DNA of 64,000 nt, taken from positions 46,071,556 to 46,135,555 of the forward strand of contig CM057006.1 of assembly GCA_029891345.1 (NCBI GenBank). Reading direction: 5' to 3'. Shown piece after piece: positions 46,330 to 56,330 of this stretch. Position 1 is the first letter of the stretch. Every line of letters starts with the position of its first letter. This DNA comes from Dryococelus australis (lineage: Eukaryota > Arthropoda > Insecta > Phasmatodea > Phasmatidae). The notes under the pieces are model-generated. The model was given only the letters and a program-made list of their open reading frames with translations. It ran no database searches and was not told the origin of the DNA. The position numbers were made by a program, and so were the translations under genes.

Positions 46330-47346
46330 ATTATGTATCGTGCGAGAGTTAGGTTTGCTTACATTTTCAGCATTTGGCTCGTGGTGCTATTTTGTTCAAT
46401 TAAATTCCCCGCGGGATGTTTCATGCATTCTCTCTAGAATGACTGTGGGTGTCCTATTCAACAAAGGAATTAAAGCTGCTCTAAGCTCTAGCCGAACCAT
46501 TTCTGCAATTACTTCAAATATTTCACATTCTGGCAAATTTGGATGGAAACGTTTCACAAGTTAGTTTTTAGTGTTATGAAATCAGTTAAAGACTCACCCA
46601 ATTGTTGGCCTTCCAGAGTCAACCTACTTTGGGCCTGTACAGACATAAAATCTCCTCGAAACCTGCAGTGGAATGCACATCGAAACCCCTTCCACTGAAG
46701 TCCAAAGCTGCCTCTTGCTCATCTCCCCACAAAAACTTCTGGCCCCTGTGTTTCAAAAGGTTAAGGGGTTCGGCCAATTCTGTAAGAGATGGAATAAATC
46801 TGGCGCTCCGACACAGCTAGCCCACTCATTATGGCTGATGCCGTATATCATGAGATGAGATACCCAGTCTTCCACAAAGGCTGCTGGAACTTCCATGTGC
46901 CCGCAAACGTGTGCAGCGTTTGAAACTTCGATCGTGTTTTCGCTGCGAGCAGTCCTGGTGGATGTGAGGGTTGGGTGGGCTCCGTGGTCCTGCTTCAGAC
47001 TGTGTTTTCCAAACCTGCTGTTTGTGGCATCATTGTTACATACGGAAAATTTGGAAAAGTGGGTTGATAATTCGGCCCTATAGTTGGGTAGACAGGTGTG
47101 GGAAACATGTGTGATAGTGGCGTGCACTCTCCAACCAGTGCTAACGTGCACTCGGTAGAGTGCTAGTAGCTGCAGCGGCTGCCGGCGACAGCAAGCAAAT
47201 GGGTAAGGTAAAGTGGATGGCATCAAGCGAATTTCCAAATAGTGCTGCAGAATGCTGCATATCGTGTTCGATGCTCCCCTCCAGCGATGAGCCCTTTTTG
47301 TGTCTTTACAATAGAGCGAAGTTCTGACACCAGCTGCCAGCGACAC
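46330..47346 (-). pseudogene. gag: Ty3/mdg4-type gag remnant
   Basis: The minus strand encodes pieces of a capsid-like protein in shifting frames. Reading from high to low coordinates there is a 197-codon frame (46753-47346) ending in a WVSHL-containing segment, then in another frame RFHPNLPECEIFEVIAEMV and RAALIPLLN (complement of about 46450-46560). The FHP-(N/H)-(L/M) and APLIP/ALIPLLN blocks recur in the gag regions at 56.58-56.76 kb and 62.40-62.47 kb, which is the main evidence. Gag forms the particle of LTR retrotransposons. Frameshifts make this copy inert, and no zinc knuckle, protease or RT follows below 46.3 kb. Confidence 0.6.
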
Positions 47347-50257
47347 AGACTGTGCAAGGAAGCTAGAAATGAAATGCTGAGAACGAAGGAAATGGAGTGT
47401 AATTTCTTGACAATTAGTTAGTAAAATTGTTATTTTTCAGTGACATACTCTTTTCAGCAATAAAAGTATTATATTAAAATTCAAAAGGATGTTGTAGACA
47501 TGAACTACTCCTCAGGGAGCGGGAAACAATTTTGTTTTCCTGAAGTTAAGTAATATATATTAATTTAGACTCCAATTAGTATATTTGCAAACAGTGGACT
47601 CCAATTAATATATTTGCAAAGAGTTTATATATGTTTTCAGTTCTTTATGACAGCTTCTCGCCAAGTATGCCTTCGAATACTTTACACAAACAATTTATCT
47701 TTTCTTTTGTCACTTGACGTAGACGAACACAATGCTAAGATTTCATGCAACGCTTTCAACAACGATTGTGGTGACAATTCGCTGCTTATATCTGATTGAC
47801 TGATGCTCGATGCACCGCATCGCATCACACCACTTTATTGGGAAACGTGCTTTATGCCATACTAAGGCAAGATGATTCTTGGACTAACAATGATAATGTT
47901 GTCTCAATACGAAAAATGTTGATTGGAGGATGATCTTTCCTTAATTCGGACTTCAAATGACGTTATGCATAAGGCCCATATTTTTATCTGTTTATCGCTG
48001 CTTTGTCAATTGTCGCCGAAGTTTAAATTCTGTTATGGATGGCAACTTAATTTATGGCCACAGTTATACGAGTGCCATTAAACACATTCAGCTAAATGCA
48101 TTGAGTAGACATGTCTGAACAAGTTTAAAAACAGAACGTGTTTTCGTGGATACACATCCAAATCAGTATGAAATCAATGGAAATTCTAACCTCAACAAAT
48201 ATATATCTTAAAATGAATGGCTTTTATTTATAAAAGCCTTAAAAATTTATCACTATTGAACTTTTTAATTCTTGTGAAATCTACAATATTACAGTAATGG
48301 CATAACGGTTGGGTATTTATGCATTCAATCTTAAACTTCAGTTAATTCAACAAGTGTGGAATTCCCTTCAAATTCAGAGATATGTACAAACCAGTCTATT
48401 GTCGCCAATATACTATTGTAGTCTTGTATTCATAATATTTACACGTATTATGTAGATTTGGTAAATAGCAATATTGCACAAATGTAATACTTAATAGTAC
48501 TGAAGAGATGAATCTAGGCCTAAATAAGTACACTTTATTTAATAGTCTGATGTCGCGGAGACCATGGCGTCATTTAGAAATGCCATATTATGTGTCTCTG
48601 GTTCTTAGGGTGGACCATCAAGGAGAAAAATAGGTTATGTTGAAAGGATACTAAATTACCACCATGTTGTCCGGGGGTGCCAGCATCTCAGTAGAGAGCA
48701 CGAGATCAGTTCGGGCGTGTGATCGACGGCCTGAACGGGGTTCTCCTTGTTGTCCAACAAGTAAATCTTATAGTTGTAGAAGTTGTAACAGTTACTCCAA
48801 TATCCATATCCAATACCTCGTCTAGTGGGGATTATTAGGGTTATTCCCATATGCCCATGCTCACTCCCGGGCTGTTATAGACAGCATTACACCTTGTGAA
48901 AAATATTCAAACTAGTTACGCGGTCAAGAGTTGACCAAAGAAATAAACATAGTCCGAGAATTCACGACATGAATATTTATTTCTTTATAAATCCAATGGA
49001 AGCACTTACAAACTTGCTCCACTAAAGTGGGGGACACACTTATGCAGAAAAGGTGGCAAAATGCCTACATGAAAATTAAGTGGCGAAAAAGTCCCGGCCA
49101 TTTACAAATGGACCAGGTTGTGGAACAGTGCACTCCCTGGGCTAGAAATAAACAAGACGTTCCAGTTAGTTAGGTTAAAACTATTGTAAGCTACGTGATT
49201 AGTACCGAAGCAATGAAGTGTCCGGGGAGGGCGTGCGGCACAATCATCCCACGCGGTAACCACAAGGTGACTACTGAAACATTGTGGCGGGCTGCTGCCT
49301 TCTCAGCACAATCTCCCGTGCCGTATATTGTGTTAAAAAACTATGTGAAAAATAAATAACAAATGAAATGGAGGGGATTATCATTAGCCCTAAATGAATA
49401 TGAAACACTTAAAAAATTACATGACAAATCACACTTGAATAATAAGGAGAAATAAAAATATATAAACACATATGCTGAACCATGACATATAAGGTACCCT
49501 AACCTCAACTTGGTCCCTTACGTTTTCCCAGTGCATGTCCCTCCATGTGCAAGGATTCTTCTACATTAATTTGCATTTTATTAATTAAATGTAAATTACA
49601 TAATGACACAACAATTAAAATGGAAAATAAATTTAAAAGATACTTTAAAATTTTCTGCCACATTTTTGCATGTGTGTGTTGTGTTACGATATTGTGTCAA
49701 ATGGCTTGCAGCTGACATAACAAAAAATACTGGCTGTCCAGTATTGGTACTGGTTAGTACTCTCTTATTTACGAAAATTTTATATAAAGCAATAAAATAA
49801 AACAGATGAAGAAAATAGAGGGCATTGAAAATTACATACTAATATTCCACATGCGTAGAGTCTTACCACATGGCTGTGTGGTTGTTTATGTTTACATGTG
49901 TTAGGCACACCAATACGCTTCATTCAATAAAAACACACAACACAATAAAAACACTACAAAACCCTTTATATTAAATAATAATACATAGGCACTTTATCAC
50001 ACGGGTGATATACACAATACACAACTATGGAACACGTGGTCACGCAATGGTCACACTAGTGCACATGATGTGGTCTTATTCGGAAAACGTGGTCCCGTAA
50101 CAAAAAATAATATTAACTCTGAAAATTAGCCTGGAAATTATGTTAACATATTTAACAGTTATTAATACTGAAAGAAAATAAAACAATTTAAAAACAAACA
50201 CTATAGGGCCATAGAAACAAATAGAAACAAACTACATATAAACTTTTTACAGCACAC
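47347..50257. other. Unrecognised stretch between gag remnant and LTR leader
   Basis: AT-rich with two GC-richer patches (about 48660-48850 and 49200-49330). A short tandem of GACTCCAATTA-GTATATTTGCAAA lies at about 47568-47625. If the LTR at 50502-51200 and the gag remnant belong to one element, this region would be inserted or unrecognisable leader DNA. Confidence 0.4.
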
Positions 50258-50501
50258 CTATTTAATCAAACTGAATTGCGCACACATCACACTGGCTGTA
50301 CACGATGCAGACGGTGGTGGACAGATAGCTTGGGGGGTCGCTCCTCCAGACATGGTGAACGGTATATGGCTGGGATACGTCGCACATGTCATGTAACTAA
50401 TGTCAGCTGTCATGGCTTGAAAAGGAGTTGATTGAAATTTACGAAGGTGGTGAACAAAATTTGGAAATAGGTGTTTGGAATTATACCCAGTAGGCGCCAA
50501 A
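50258..50501 (-). other. Retroelement leader with primer-binding site
   Basis: On the minus strand the LTR-like block ends in GGCGACA, followed by TT and TGGCGCCTACTGGGT (complement of about 50485-50499). TGGCGCC is a common start of tRNA primer-binding sites. The leader beyond it aligns with 62842-63076, sharing GCTGTCATGGCTTG on the plus strand. This makes the block to its right a 5' LTR of a minus-strand element. Confidence 0.6.
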
Positions 50502-51200
50502 TGTCGCCATGGCTGCATCATTAATGCTGGTGTGGTAGAGCTGAGTCCTCGTTGCCTCGGGGTGCTGTGGGCCGATCACCCAGCCAAACTTTCCCACTAT
50601 GGTCTTACTGTTCACCTGATGTGGAGCCCTCATTGTTTGCTAAACGAAGGACTCTTTGGGTGGCCCAATCACCTCGTCGTATTGCAAATTATCGACATAT
50701 TGAATCGGCATAATCAGACTCTCTGCGCATAGATTATTTGGGTCTAACCACACGTCCATAAATGCTAAACACTATGCTTTGAAATTCACTGCAGCACACA
50801 TGAAAACAAATAGTTACCCTTAAATTGCACATTAATATTTGCGGAAGAAAATGGTGGGTTTGAAGGGCCCGTGCCCTGAAATGCCTTTCGTGACCGAATA
50901 AAAAGCACTCGTCAATTCATGCTGTTTTATTTGGAGACTCTAGCATTCCCTCCAGGAGAACAGCTTACACAGTCGCAGGCTTTCAGCCTGCAGCGAAGAT
51001 TGCAAGGTAATAAAAGCACTAGGCTGGTATGGAATCAAGTGTGCTGATAAATTTATGAACTCCCCAGCCGAATCAATTCCTGGGGTGGCGAGGGAGAGTG
51101 TCCCGGGCAGCAGAAAACAAAAGGTTCCTGAGAAATTAAGCTATTGCAGAGAAGTTGTCAGTGATAATGAATTGAGGCCATTCGGGCGGGATAAGTGTGA
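50502..51200 (-). repeat. LTR-like block, copy A
   Basis: Aligns in the same orientation with 63077-63760. Shared words include GGGGTGCTGTGGGCCGATCA (one mismatch), ACCACACGTCCAT, GTGCCCTGAAATGCCT and GGCGAGG-GTGTCCCGG. The outer border is not visible, so the upper coordinate is where similarity fades. It is truncated or diverged beyond. Confidence 0.6.
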
Positions 51201-51657
51201 GCGCGGTTTCACACAATCCTCCCCCTCTGGGTGTTGCTTCCTGACTTACTTCCCGCCGTGGCATGAGGGCTATCTGGCGCAGGCCCACGAGCCGCGGAGG
51301 GATCTACTTGCACATGCAGAAGATTATATTTACCATTGCATGATACAAACTATATTTAACACTGCAAATACAAATCAAATAGTTACTCTGAGGCTTTCCG
51401 TTCAAATAGGGTGAAATGGAATTGACAAAACACTGGTGGCGGTGAAAATAAACATTTATGAAAAACACAACACACTGCAAAACATTAACACTAGGGCAAA
51501 AGGTTTGCTAGGCATATTTTACTCTACTTACTGGTAAGGTGTCATCACATGTCGAAAAACATTCCCTACAAAAATGAACTTTCTACGTATCTAGTGTATA
51601 TGCAAACATTCAAATTTAATAAAAAAAATGTATTAATAAAACAATTTTTTTTTACAA

Positions 51658-51704
<47 letters not shown>

Positions 51705-51855
51705 TTAATGCATGAATTTGAGTTCGGTGCTCTTGTCATCAGATATATTTTCCTTGTCATGTTCGTTACACTCGAAACATTCAAATACTTCCCATTGGGG
51801 AAATAAATGTCCATAATTATAAGCAACCATAAAACCTAATATAACAGCGAAAATC
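51201..51855. other. LTR flank and microsatellite
   Basis: A GC-rich tail up to about 51310, then AT-rich DNA with a (TA)n tract at 51662-51700. No gene seen before the ATG at 51856. Confidence 0.5.
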
Positions 51856-52143
51856 ATGTCTGGCGAAATCATAGGTGAAAGTGTTATTTATAACGACCAC
51901 ATCCGTATTCACACTTTTGATGATGATTTAGCGATTCGCAACACCCTTAAAACTTTCGATTTAGGTATAACGGTCATAAAGAATAATTTCCTTTTAAATT
52001 TAAATAAAGCCGTTACTGATAATGTGCGACATTTGCTTAAGATTATTTCACCTGTGTTGGATCAATCAGTAAATGATTACGACTACACTTTGGCGGGTGC
52101 TCGTCGAACAAAATTGGTGAAGCAAACGCATGATATCGAATAA
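51856..52143 (+). CDS. Unidentified 95-codon frame, first of a compact trio
   Basis: Begins MSGEIIGESVIYNDHIRIHT and ends TAA. The composition is balanced, with many Asp, Asn, Ile and Lys and few of the Tyr/Ile runs typical of chance frames here. The next frame starts two bases after its stop. There is no recognisable domain, signal peptide or membrane segment. The close packing with the following frames resembles genes of large DNA viruses or transposons, but I cannot name a family. It lies directly beside the truncated LTR at 52560 and differs in character from the retroelement. Confidence 0.4.
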   Translation: MSGEIIGESVIYNDHIRIHTFDDDLAIRNTLKTFDLGITVIKNNFLLNLNKAVTDNVRHLLKIISPVLDQSVNDYDYTLAGARRTKLVKQTHDIE

Positions 52144-52144
52144 T

Positions 52145-52372
52145 ATGAACATCTTCAATTCACGGGCAATGGGAATTTCGCATTCGACATTCATAACAAT
52201 GCTAACGATGTACATGAATAAAACGTCAAAAGACTCCACCACAGAACGAAAAAACCCAAATAATGAACCAGGTTCAGACATAGCTTGCATATTTAATGAG
52301 CTATTGGCACTACAAAACGAAAAAAAACCCAATAATGAACCAAGTTCCAACATCACCAGCGTATTAAAATGA
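52145..52372 (+). CDS. Unidentified frame with internal 24-codon duplication
   Basis: ATG at 52145 follows the previous stop by one base. The protein is rich in Asn, Glu, Pro and Lys and contains NNEPGSD and, 24 codons later, NNEPSSN. The DNA words AATAATGAACCA at 52259 and 52331 mark an in-frame 72-bp duplication. The frame is cut at 52370 by one extra A relative to the first repeat unit; beyond that point the next frame carries the expected continuation. Confidence 0.35.
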   Translation: MNIFNSRAMGISHSTFITMLTMYMNKTSKDSTTERKNPNNEPGSDIACIFNELLALQNEKKPNNEPSSNITSVLK

Positions 52373-52529
52373 ACTATTGGCAATCGACACACCTCCCGTT
52401 TTCGATGTGTACAGGATGTTTCTATCAGATGTTTCAAACAACTATTCATTCAAGAATCTCGTACGAGAACAACAGCAATTACCAGAACAAAACCAATACC
52501 CATCAATTTTCGTACCTTTGTACTCGTGA
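52368..52529 (+). pseudogene. Continuation of the preceding frame after a frameshift
   Basis: The frame opens NELLAIDTPPVFD and closes PSIFVPLYS with TGA at 52527. NELLA also occurs in the previous frame (from 52295), one repeat unit earlier, so the two frames were probably one. There is no ATG at its head. The encoded tail is hydrophilic and rich in Gln. Family unknown. Confidence 0.35.
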
Positions 52530-52559
52530 ACGCCGTAGCCCCAGATATAGTTAAGAATG

Positions 52560-53291
52560 TGACATCACGAGTATGTCACCCCACTTGAAGAGTGGCATTA
52601 AATGAACTGATTCCTCAGGTGGCTGATTCTCGATAAATGATTACATGTAAACCCTTATAATTAACATATTAATATCGACGTGTGTCGTAATGGTTATAAT
52701 TAATCGATTGTGTATGGATGTGACGACACACGGATTTCGTCACTATGTTATCTATTCTTTATGCTGGAGCGGGCGGTTTCCCTTTTTAATTGTGGTGCAA
52801 TCACTGCTAAAATTGCCTTAAAATGCTTTCTATTAATTCATGCGGCTAGGGAGGCGCTCGCCACTTTACACTTTCTGTGGGAATGTAAATTCCCGTCTTT
52901 TCACACTACTTGGAGCCACATCGCACTCCGAATTCGGCCACCGGGCCTGTCGACATCGCGCACATCGGAAAGCTGTGGGAATAAGCAGCACTGGTTATCC
53001 CAGTGTTCCCTCCAATGGCTGTTGCGTCTAACAGTCGTGACTTAAAGTGACACACTCGTTTAGGCTACACATCCATTCATCACGAGAGTTAACTCTTGTG
53101 ATGAATGTTAAATATTATTACATGCGGCCACGAGTTACAGGATGGAAATAAAAGTGTAAATGCCATACTTGTTGACATGCACTGATCGATACCACGACCT
53201 AATGTCAATCGGTTGAGTGTTGCTGTGTGGTTAATGCATTTGCGATGGAACAAACGGTCACAAGTGATACATGGACATCAGGAACACGTCA
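52560..53291 (-). repeat. LTR copy B (3' LTR of the nested element), end-truncated
   Basis: On the minus strand it starts TGACGTGTTCCTGATG, beginning with the TG typical of LTRs, and aligns with 60162-60888. Relative to that copy it lacks about the last 90 bp and carries an extra stretch of roughly 65 bp near 53000-53065. A near-perfect 32-bp palindrome lies at 53075-53106. As the downstream LTR it would supply the polyadenylation end of the transcript. Confidence 0.65.
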
Positions 53292-53896
53292 AACGCCCCA
53301 ATCTCTGGTGACCGTTTGGTTCTCGCAGACCCCCAAGGGACTGCCACGCTACTAGGCAGTACAGGTTGTCGGCGGTCGCAGCTGGTTGCGGGGCCTCAGG
53401 TTGTAAGGTCCACGATGATGCTGTCCTTCGCTGCCTGCCGATGCTCCAGGGCGATGACCCTGCTGATGGTGAAGTGCTGCTGCCCGTGCTCGCCGAATAG
53501 GGTCGTTCGGTCGTAAGTGGTGCACGCTGTCCGATGCAGATGCTGATGCTTTGAGCGGCGCAAGGGGTCGAGACCCACTTTTCTGTTGACTCGTCGTCGC
53601 TGCTGCTGATGCTGTCGTGCTCTTCGACCCCTCGATGCTCCTTCGTCTGGCGAGGGGAAAGGTATGCTGTTCCTTGCTGGACTTGATGCTTCTTCTGATG
53701 AATCTTCTTCTGTGCCCGTGATGCAGTCCTCCTATGCGAGGTCAGCTGGTATCGTAGTCTTCATTGGCGTCATGGCAAAGTCTTGTGGGCAGCTTCCCTG
53801 TGGGCTGATCGGGCCTGCAGTTGCCACCACTGACTCGCTTTAAGCGACGTCTTCTGGAGACAGTGTCTCTAAACTGGATGTCATGACACTCCGGTC
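53292..53896 (-). other. Region between pol remnant and 3' LTR
   Basis: Minus-strand frames are rich in Ser, Glu, Arg and Gln, with repeats of CAG/CTG-type codons near 53590-53630. It reads like the low-complexity tail of a pol polyprotein interrupted by stops. No envelope-like frame is visible and the expected polypurine tract next to the LTR is weak. Confidence 0.4.
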
Positions 53897-54460
53897 TTAC
53901 TCAATTCGGTTTGCAGTGCCTGTGATGTTAATGTCATGATATGTTTGAGACAGTGTGACCTCTTCCTCTTGCTCCTCTTCTTCCCCTGCCAACCTTATGG
54001 GCATATGACTACCGGGTGTGGCAGTGGAAAAAAGGTGCCAAAGGGCACTCACCTCTGTGCTTGAGCTCGCCTCTGTTTCGCCATTGGGCTTTTCTGCTAC
54101 ATGTTCTTGGCCATTGGGTCCTTCCTCTTGCTCAGGAGCCTCTGCACGTCGCCCTTGCATGGCTAGGCGAAGGTCGTCGCGGTGTACGGCCACCTTGCAC
54201 CTGCTACTGACCTTGATGAGGTATGTTGTATACCGCAGTGCTTTTACAACAACATGTGGTCCGCTCCACTTAGGGCCAAACCCTACATAAAAGTTGCGAT
54301 TTTCCCTGCTTAGACTGTGCTCATGGACGTGAAAATGTTGTCCGGGCCTGAGCCTCTTTGGTTGGTGTGTTGTTGCTGGTACCCATTGTCCTATGTACCT
54401 CTCCTGGGGGATGCGTGATTTTTCAGATCTTGCTCTCTGCCGTTTGCCATATCGCTGTTT
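53897..54460 (-). pseudogene. pol: Integrase C-terminal remnant
   Basis: The minus strand carries GFGPKWSGPHVVVKAL followed by TTYLIKV and VAVHRDDLRLAM. This order matches the end of Ty3/mdg4 integrases, where a GPY-like module (here GPH) precedes the V-H-x-D-D-L stretch. An acidic/Gln-rich tail follows (EEEEQEEE). The zinc-binding HHCC and the catalytic D-D-E core are absent upstream; RNase H sequence adjoins directly. The protein could not integrate DNA. Confidence 0.7.
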
Positions 54461-55001
54461 GCAATGTCGGATTCTGAATTCTCCTGTAACGTTTCACGGC
54501 CCACACTACGACCAGACACTCCCTATCGTTCACATAGTATATATCCTCAGTTGCCCCGAACTTTACACTGCTGTATTCAATAATGTGCTTATCTTGCTTA
54601 TCCGCAATCTGATAAAGAACTGCTCCCAAGCCCTTCTCACTTGCGTTTGTCTGAAGATATAAATGGCGATGTGGATCGTGTCGAGCCAATGTATTGCACT
54701 CCCTGGACTTGTTCTTTATCTCTTGAAAACTTGCTTCGTGTTCCGCTGTCCATGCGTACTTTATGTTGGGTGACAACATGCCAGTGAGTGGTGTGGTTAT
54801 GGTTGCAAAATCCTGTATGTCTTCCCACAGCCAGTTCACCAACCCAAAGAATTTCCTCAGTTGTTTCCTCATGTGCGGCAGCCCGTACTTGTTAATGAAG
54901 GTTAAATGATCTTGTGTTGGCCGGTTTTTGTGCTCATCAACCATGTGCCCAAGAAACTGTATGTATGGGTGGGTAGCCAATGTGACACTTGTGGTTCGCA
55001 C
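54423..55001 (-). pseudogene. pol: RT thumb/connection and RNase H remnant
   Basis: The 192-codon frame begins after the RT palm. It shows FLGHMVDEHK, the LRKFFGLVNW block, TTPLTGML, then the RNase H start LQTNASEKGLGAVLYQ and YYVNDRECLVVVWAVKRYR. In this family the RNase H motif is normally T-D-A-S; here the catalytic Asp is Asn (54645-54647). The Glu of REC is kept. Sequence after KRY leaves the family pattern, marking a deletion. Confidence 0.8.
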
Positions 55002-55486
55002 ACGTCTTGTTGATGGCTAGTCTCTCCAAAACAAGTGACAGGTGTTGGATGTGGTCATCCCAGGTTACGGATCAGATGACCATGTCATCCCAGTAAGCGA
55101 GGGCAAAATCTCCAATGTACACATCGAGTACCTCGACCATCATTGTCTGAAATGTTGCCGGTGTGTACTTCAAGCCAAAGGGCATTTCACAGATGTGGAA
55201 CCTTCACCCATCTGGGGCTGTCAATGTCGTTTTATGACTGTCTTACAGATTTTATTAGCACCTGCCAGTACCCAATGTGCAGGTCCAATGATGTCATGAC
55301 CTTAGCCTTGCCCAAGGTATGCAATGCATCTTTGACACTTATGTAGGGAGGCAGGGTGCTCAGTGTTATCTGGTTGATTGCTCTGAAATCCACACAGAAG
55401 AGCCACCTACCATCTTTCTTGGGTGACAAAGTGTTTGTGCTGTGGTAGTGGCTGCAAGTGGATTCAGTCACACTCTCAGCAACCAT
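55002..55486 (-). pseudogene. pol: Reverse transcriptase fingers/palm remnant
   Basis: The frame at 55232-55486 includes KKDGRWLFCVDFRAINQIT and TSLDLHIGYWQV, covering the first catalytic Asp. After a frameshift the minus strand reads LAYWDDMVI, so the YxDD box is present as YWDD (complement of 55084-55095). At least one stop and one frameshift separate these motifs. RT copies the element's RNA into DNA; this copy has its key residues but not an open frame. Confidence 0.8.
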
Positions 55487-55852
55487 TTATTCAATTTGGT
55501 CTTTAATGATGGCGCATTGATACAGCTGGTAACTTCTGGGTCCAAAGTAGATCGGTCGATCATGTTCCAGTGGAATACAATGCTCAGCGATGGTCGTTCG
55601 ACGGAGTGGGTTTCCTGCTGAAAAAATTTCGCGTCGTTCGTCCAGTATACATTGCACCATCTCCCTGTATTCCTGAGGGACCACATGACAGTGTTTGTCT
55701 AGATGCAGTCTGGGCTCATTACCAGTGGGTCGGGATTCGTTGTCGTTCACGGTTCGCCTTTCCTTCAGGACAAAATGGATCATACGGGCGGTTGGCTCTA
55801 CAATGCCTTTTTGTTCGATGAGCCAGGGATACCCAAGATGGCATCCTCCCAT
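55487..55852 (-). pseudogene. pol: Protease-RT linker region of pol
   Basis: A 121-codon frame with LGYPWL near its start and AEHCIPLEHDRPIYFGPRSY near its end. The latter matches the H-x-I-x-L-x-x-x-x-P-I block that precedes RT in Ty3/mdg4 pol. It overlaps the protease frame by about 55 bp in another frame, consistent with a frameshift in decay or programmed arrangement; decay is more likely. Confidence 0.7.
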
Positions 55853-56088
55853 AGGTCCGCAGACACGAGGGCTGTGGTTATGGTGTCCACATATCTAATT
55901 CGAATGGTAATCAGTATCTCTCCCATTGATTCTCCTGTATTCTGCTTCGTTGCGAGGTGCAGTACCTGTGTACTTGGGGTAATCTCGCTCGTGTCCACGA
56001 ATGCGATGCGCACTAAATTATGACTGGCTGCTGTATCTATGATTGCATGGCATGGTTGCTGATTAAAATGAACTGCGATTCTAATCAT
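55798..56088 (-). pseudogene. pol: Retropepsin-type aspartic protease remnant
   Basis: The 96-codon frame contains AIIDTAASHNLV, the active-site region of retroviral-type proteases (usually D-T-G-A), here with Ala in place of Gly, and later DAILGIP, matching the conserved ILG block near the domain end. Domain length and order fit. The Gly-to-Ala change in the catalytic triplet probably reduces activity. It cleaves Gag-Pol in functional relatives. Confidence 0.75.
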
Positions 56089-56270
56089 TCTATTTTGTGT
56101 TTTGTTGATTTGCTGTATGCTTGGTTGCTGACTTTTGATTTCTGCCTACTCTACTTGATGTGGTGGCAGTGTACTATGGGGGCCCTTTGCCCTGGGGTAG
56201 TGAGTGTCCGACTCGCCTACCCCAACTGTCAATTTCCCGTCTGTGGTTTGTTGATGTTCTGAGGTTGGTT

Positions 56271-56330
56271 GCATTTTGGGCAGTGATTGTGCCAATGTAT
56301 TTTGCCTTCTCCTTTGCAATAAAGGCACTT
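56271..56330 (-). pseudogene. gag: Nucleocapsid zinc knuckle
   Basis: The minus strand reads KCLYCKGEGKIHWHNHCPKC in one frame. Cys, Cys, His and Cys fall as C-x2-C-x6-H-x4-C, two residues longer than the usual C-x2-C-x4-H-x4-C. The HWHN-x-C core recurs in the copy at 62.05-62.11 kb, so this spacing is a property of the lineage. It binds the RNA genome in active relatives. Confidence 0.75.

Noticed and set aside
55570..56023. Plus-strand frames across the pol region (for example 55703-56023)
   Set aside because: The minus strand carries recognisable protease and RT motifs here; the plus frames are their shadows.
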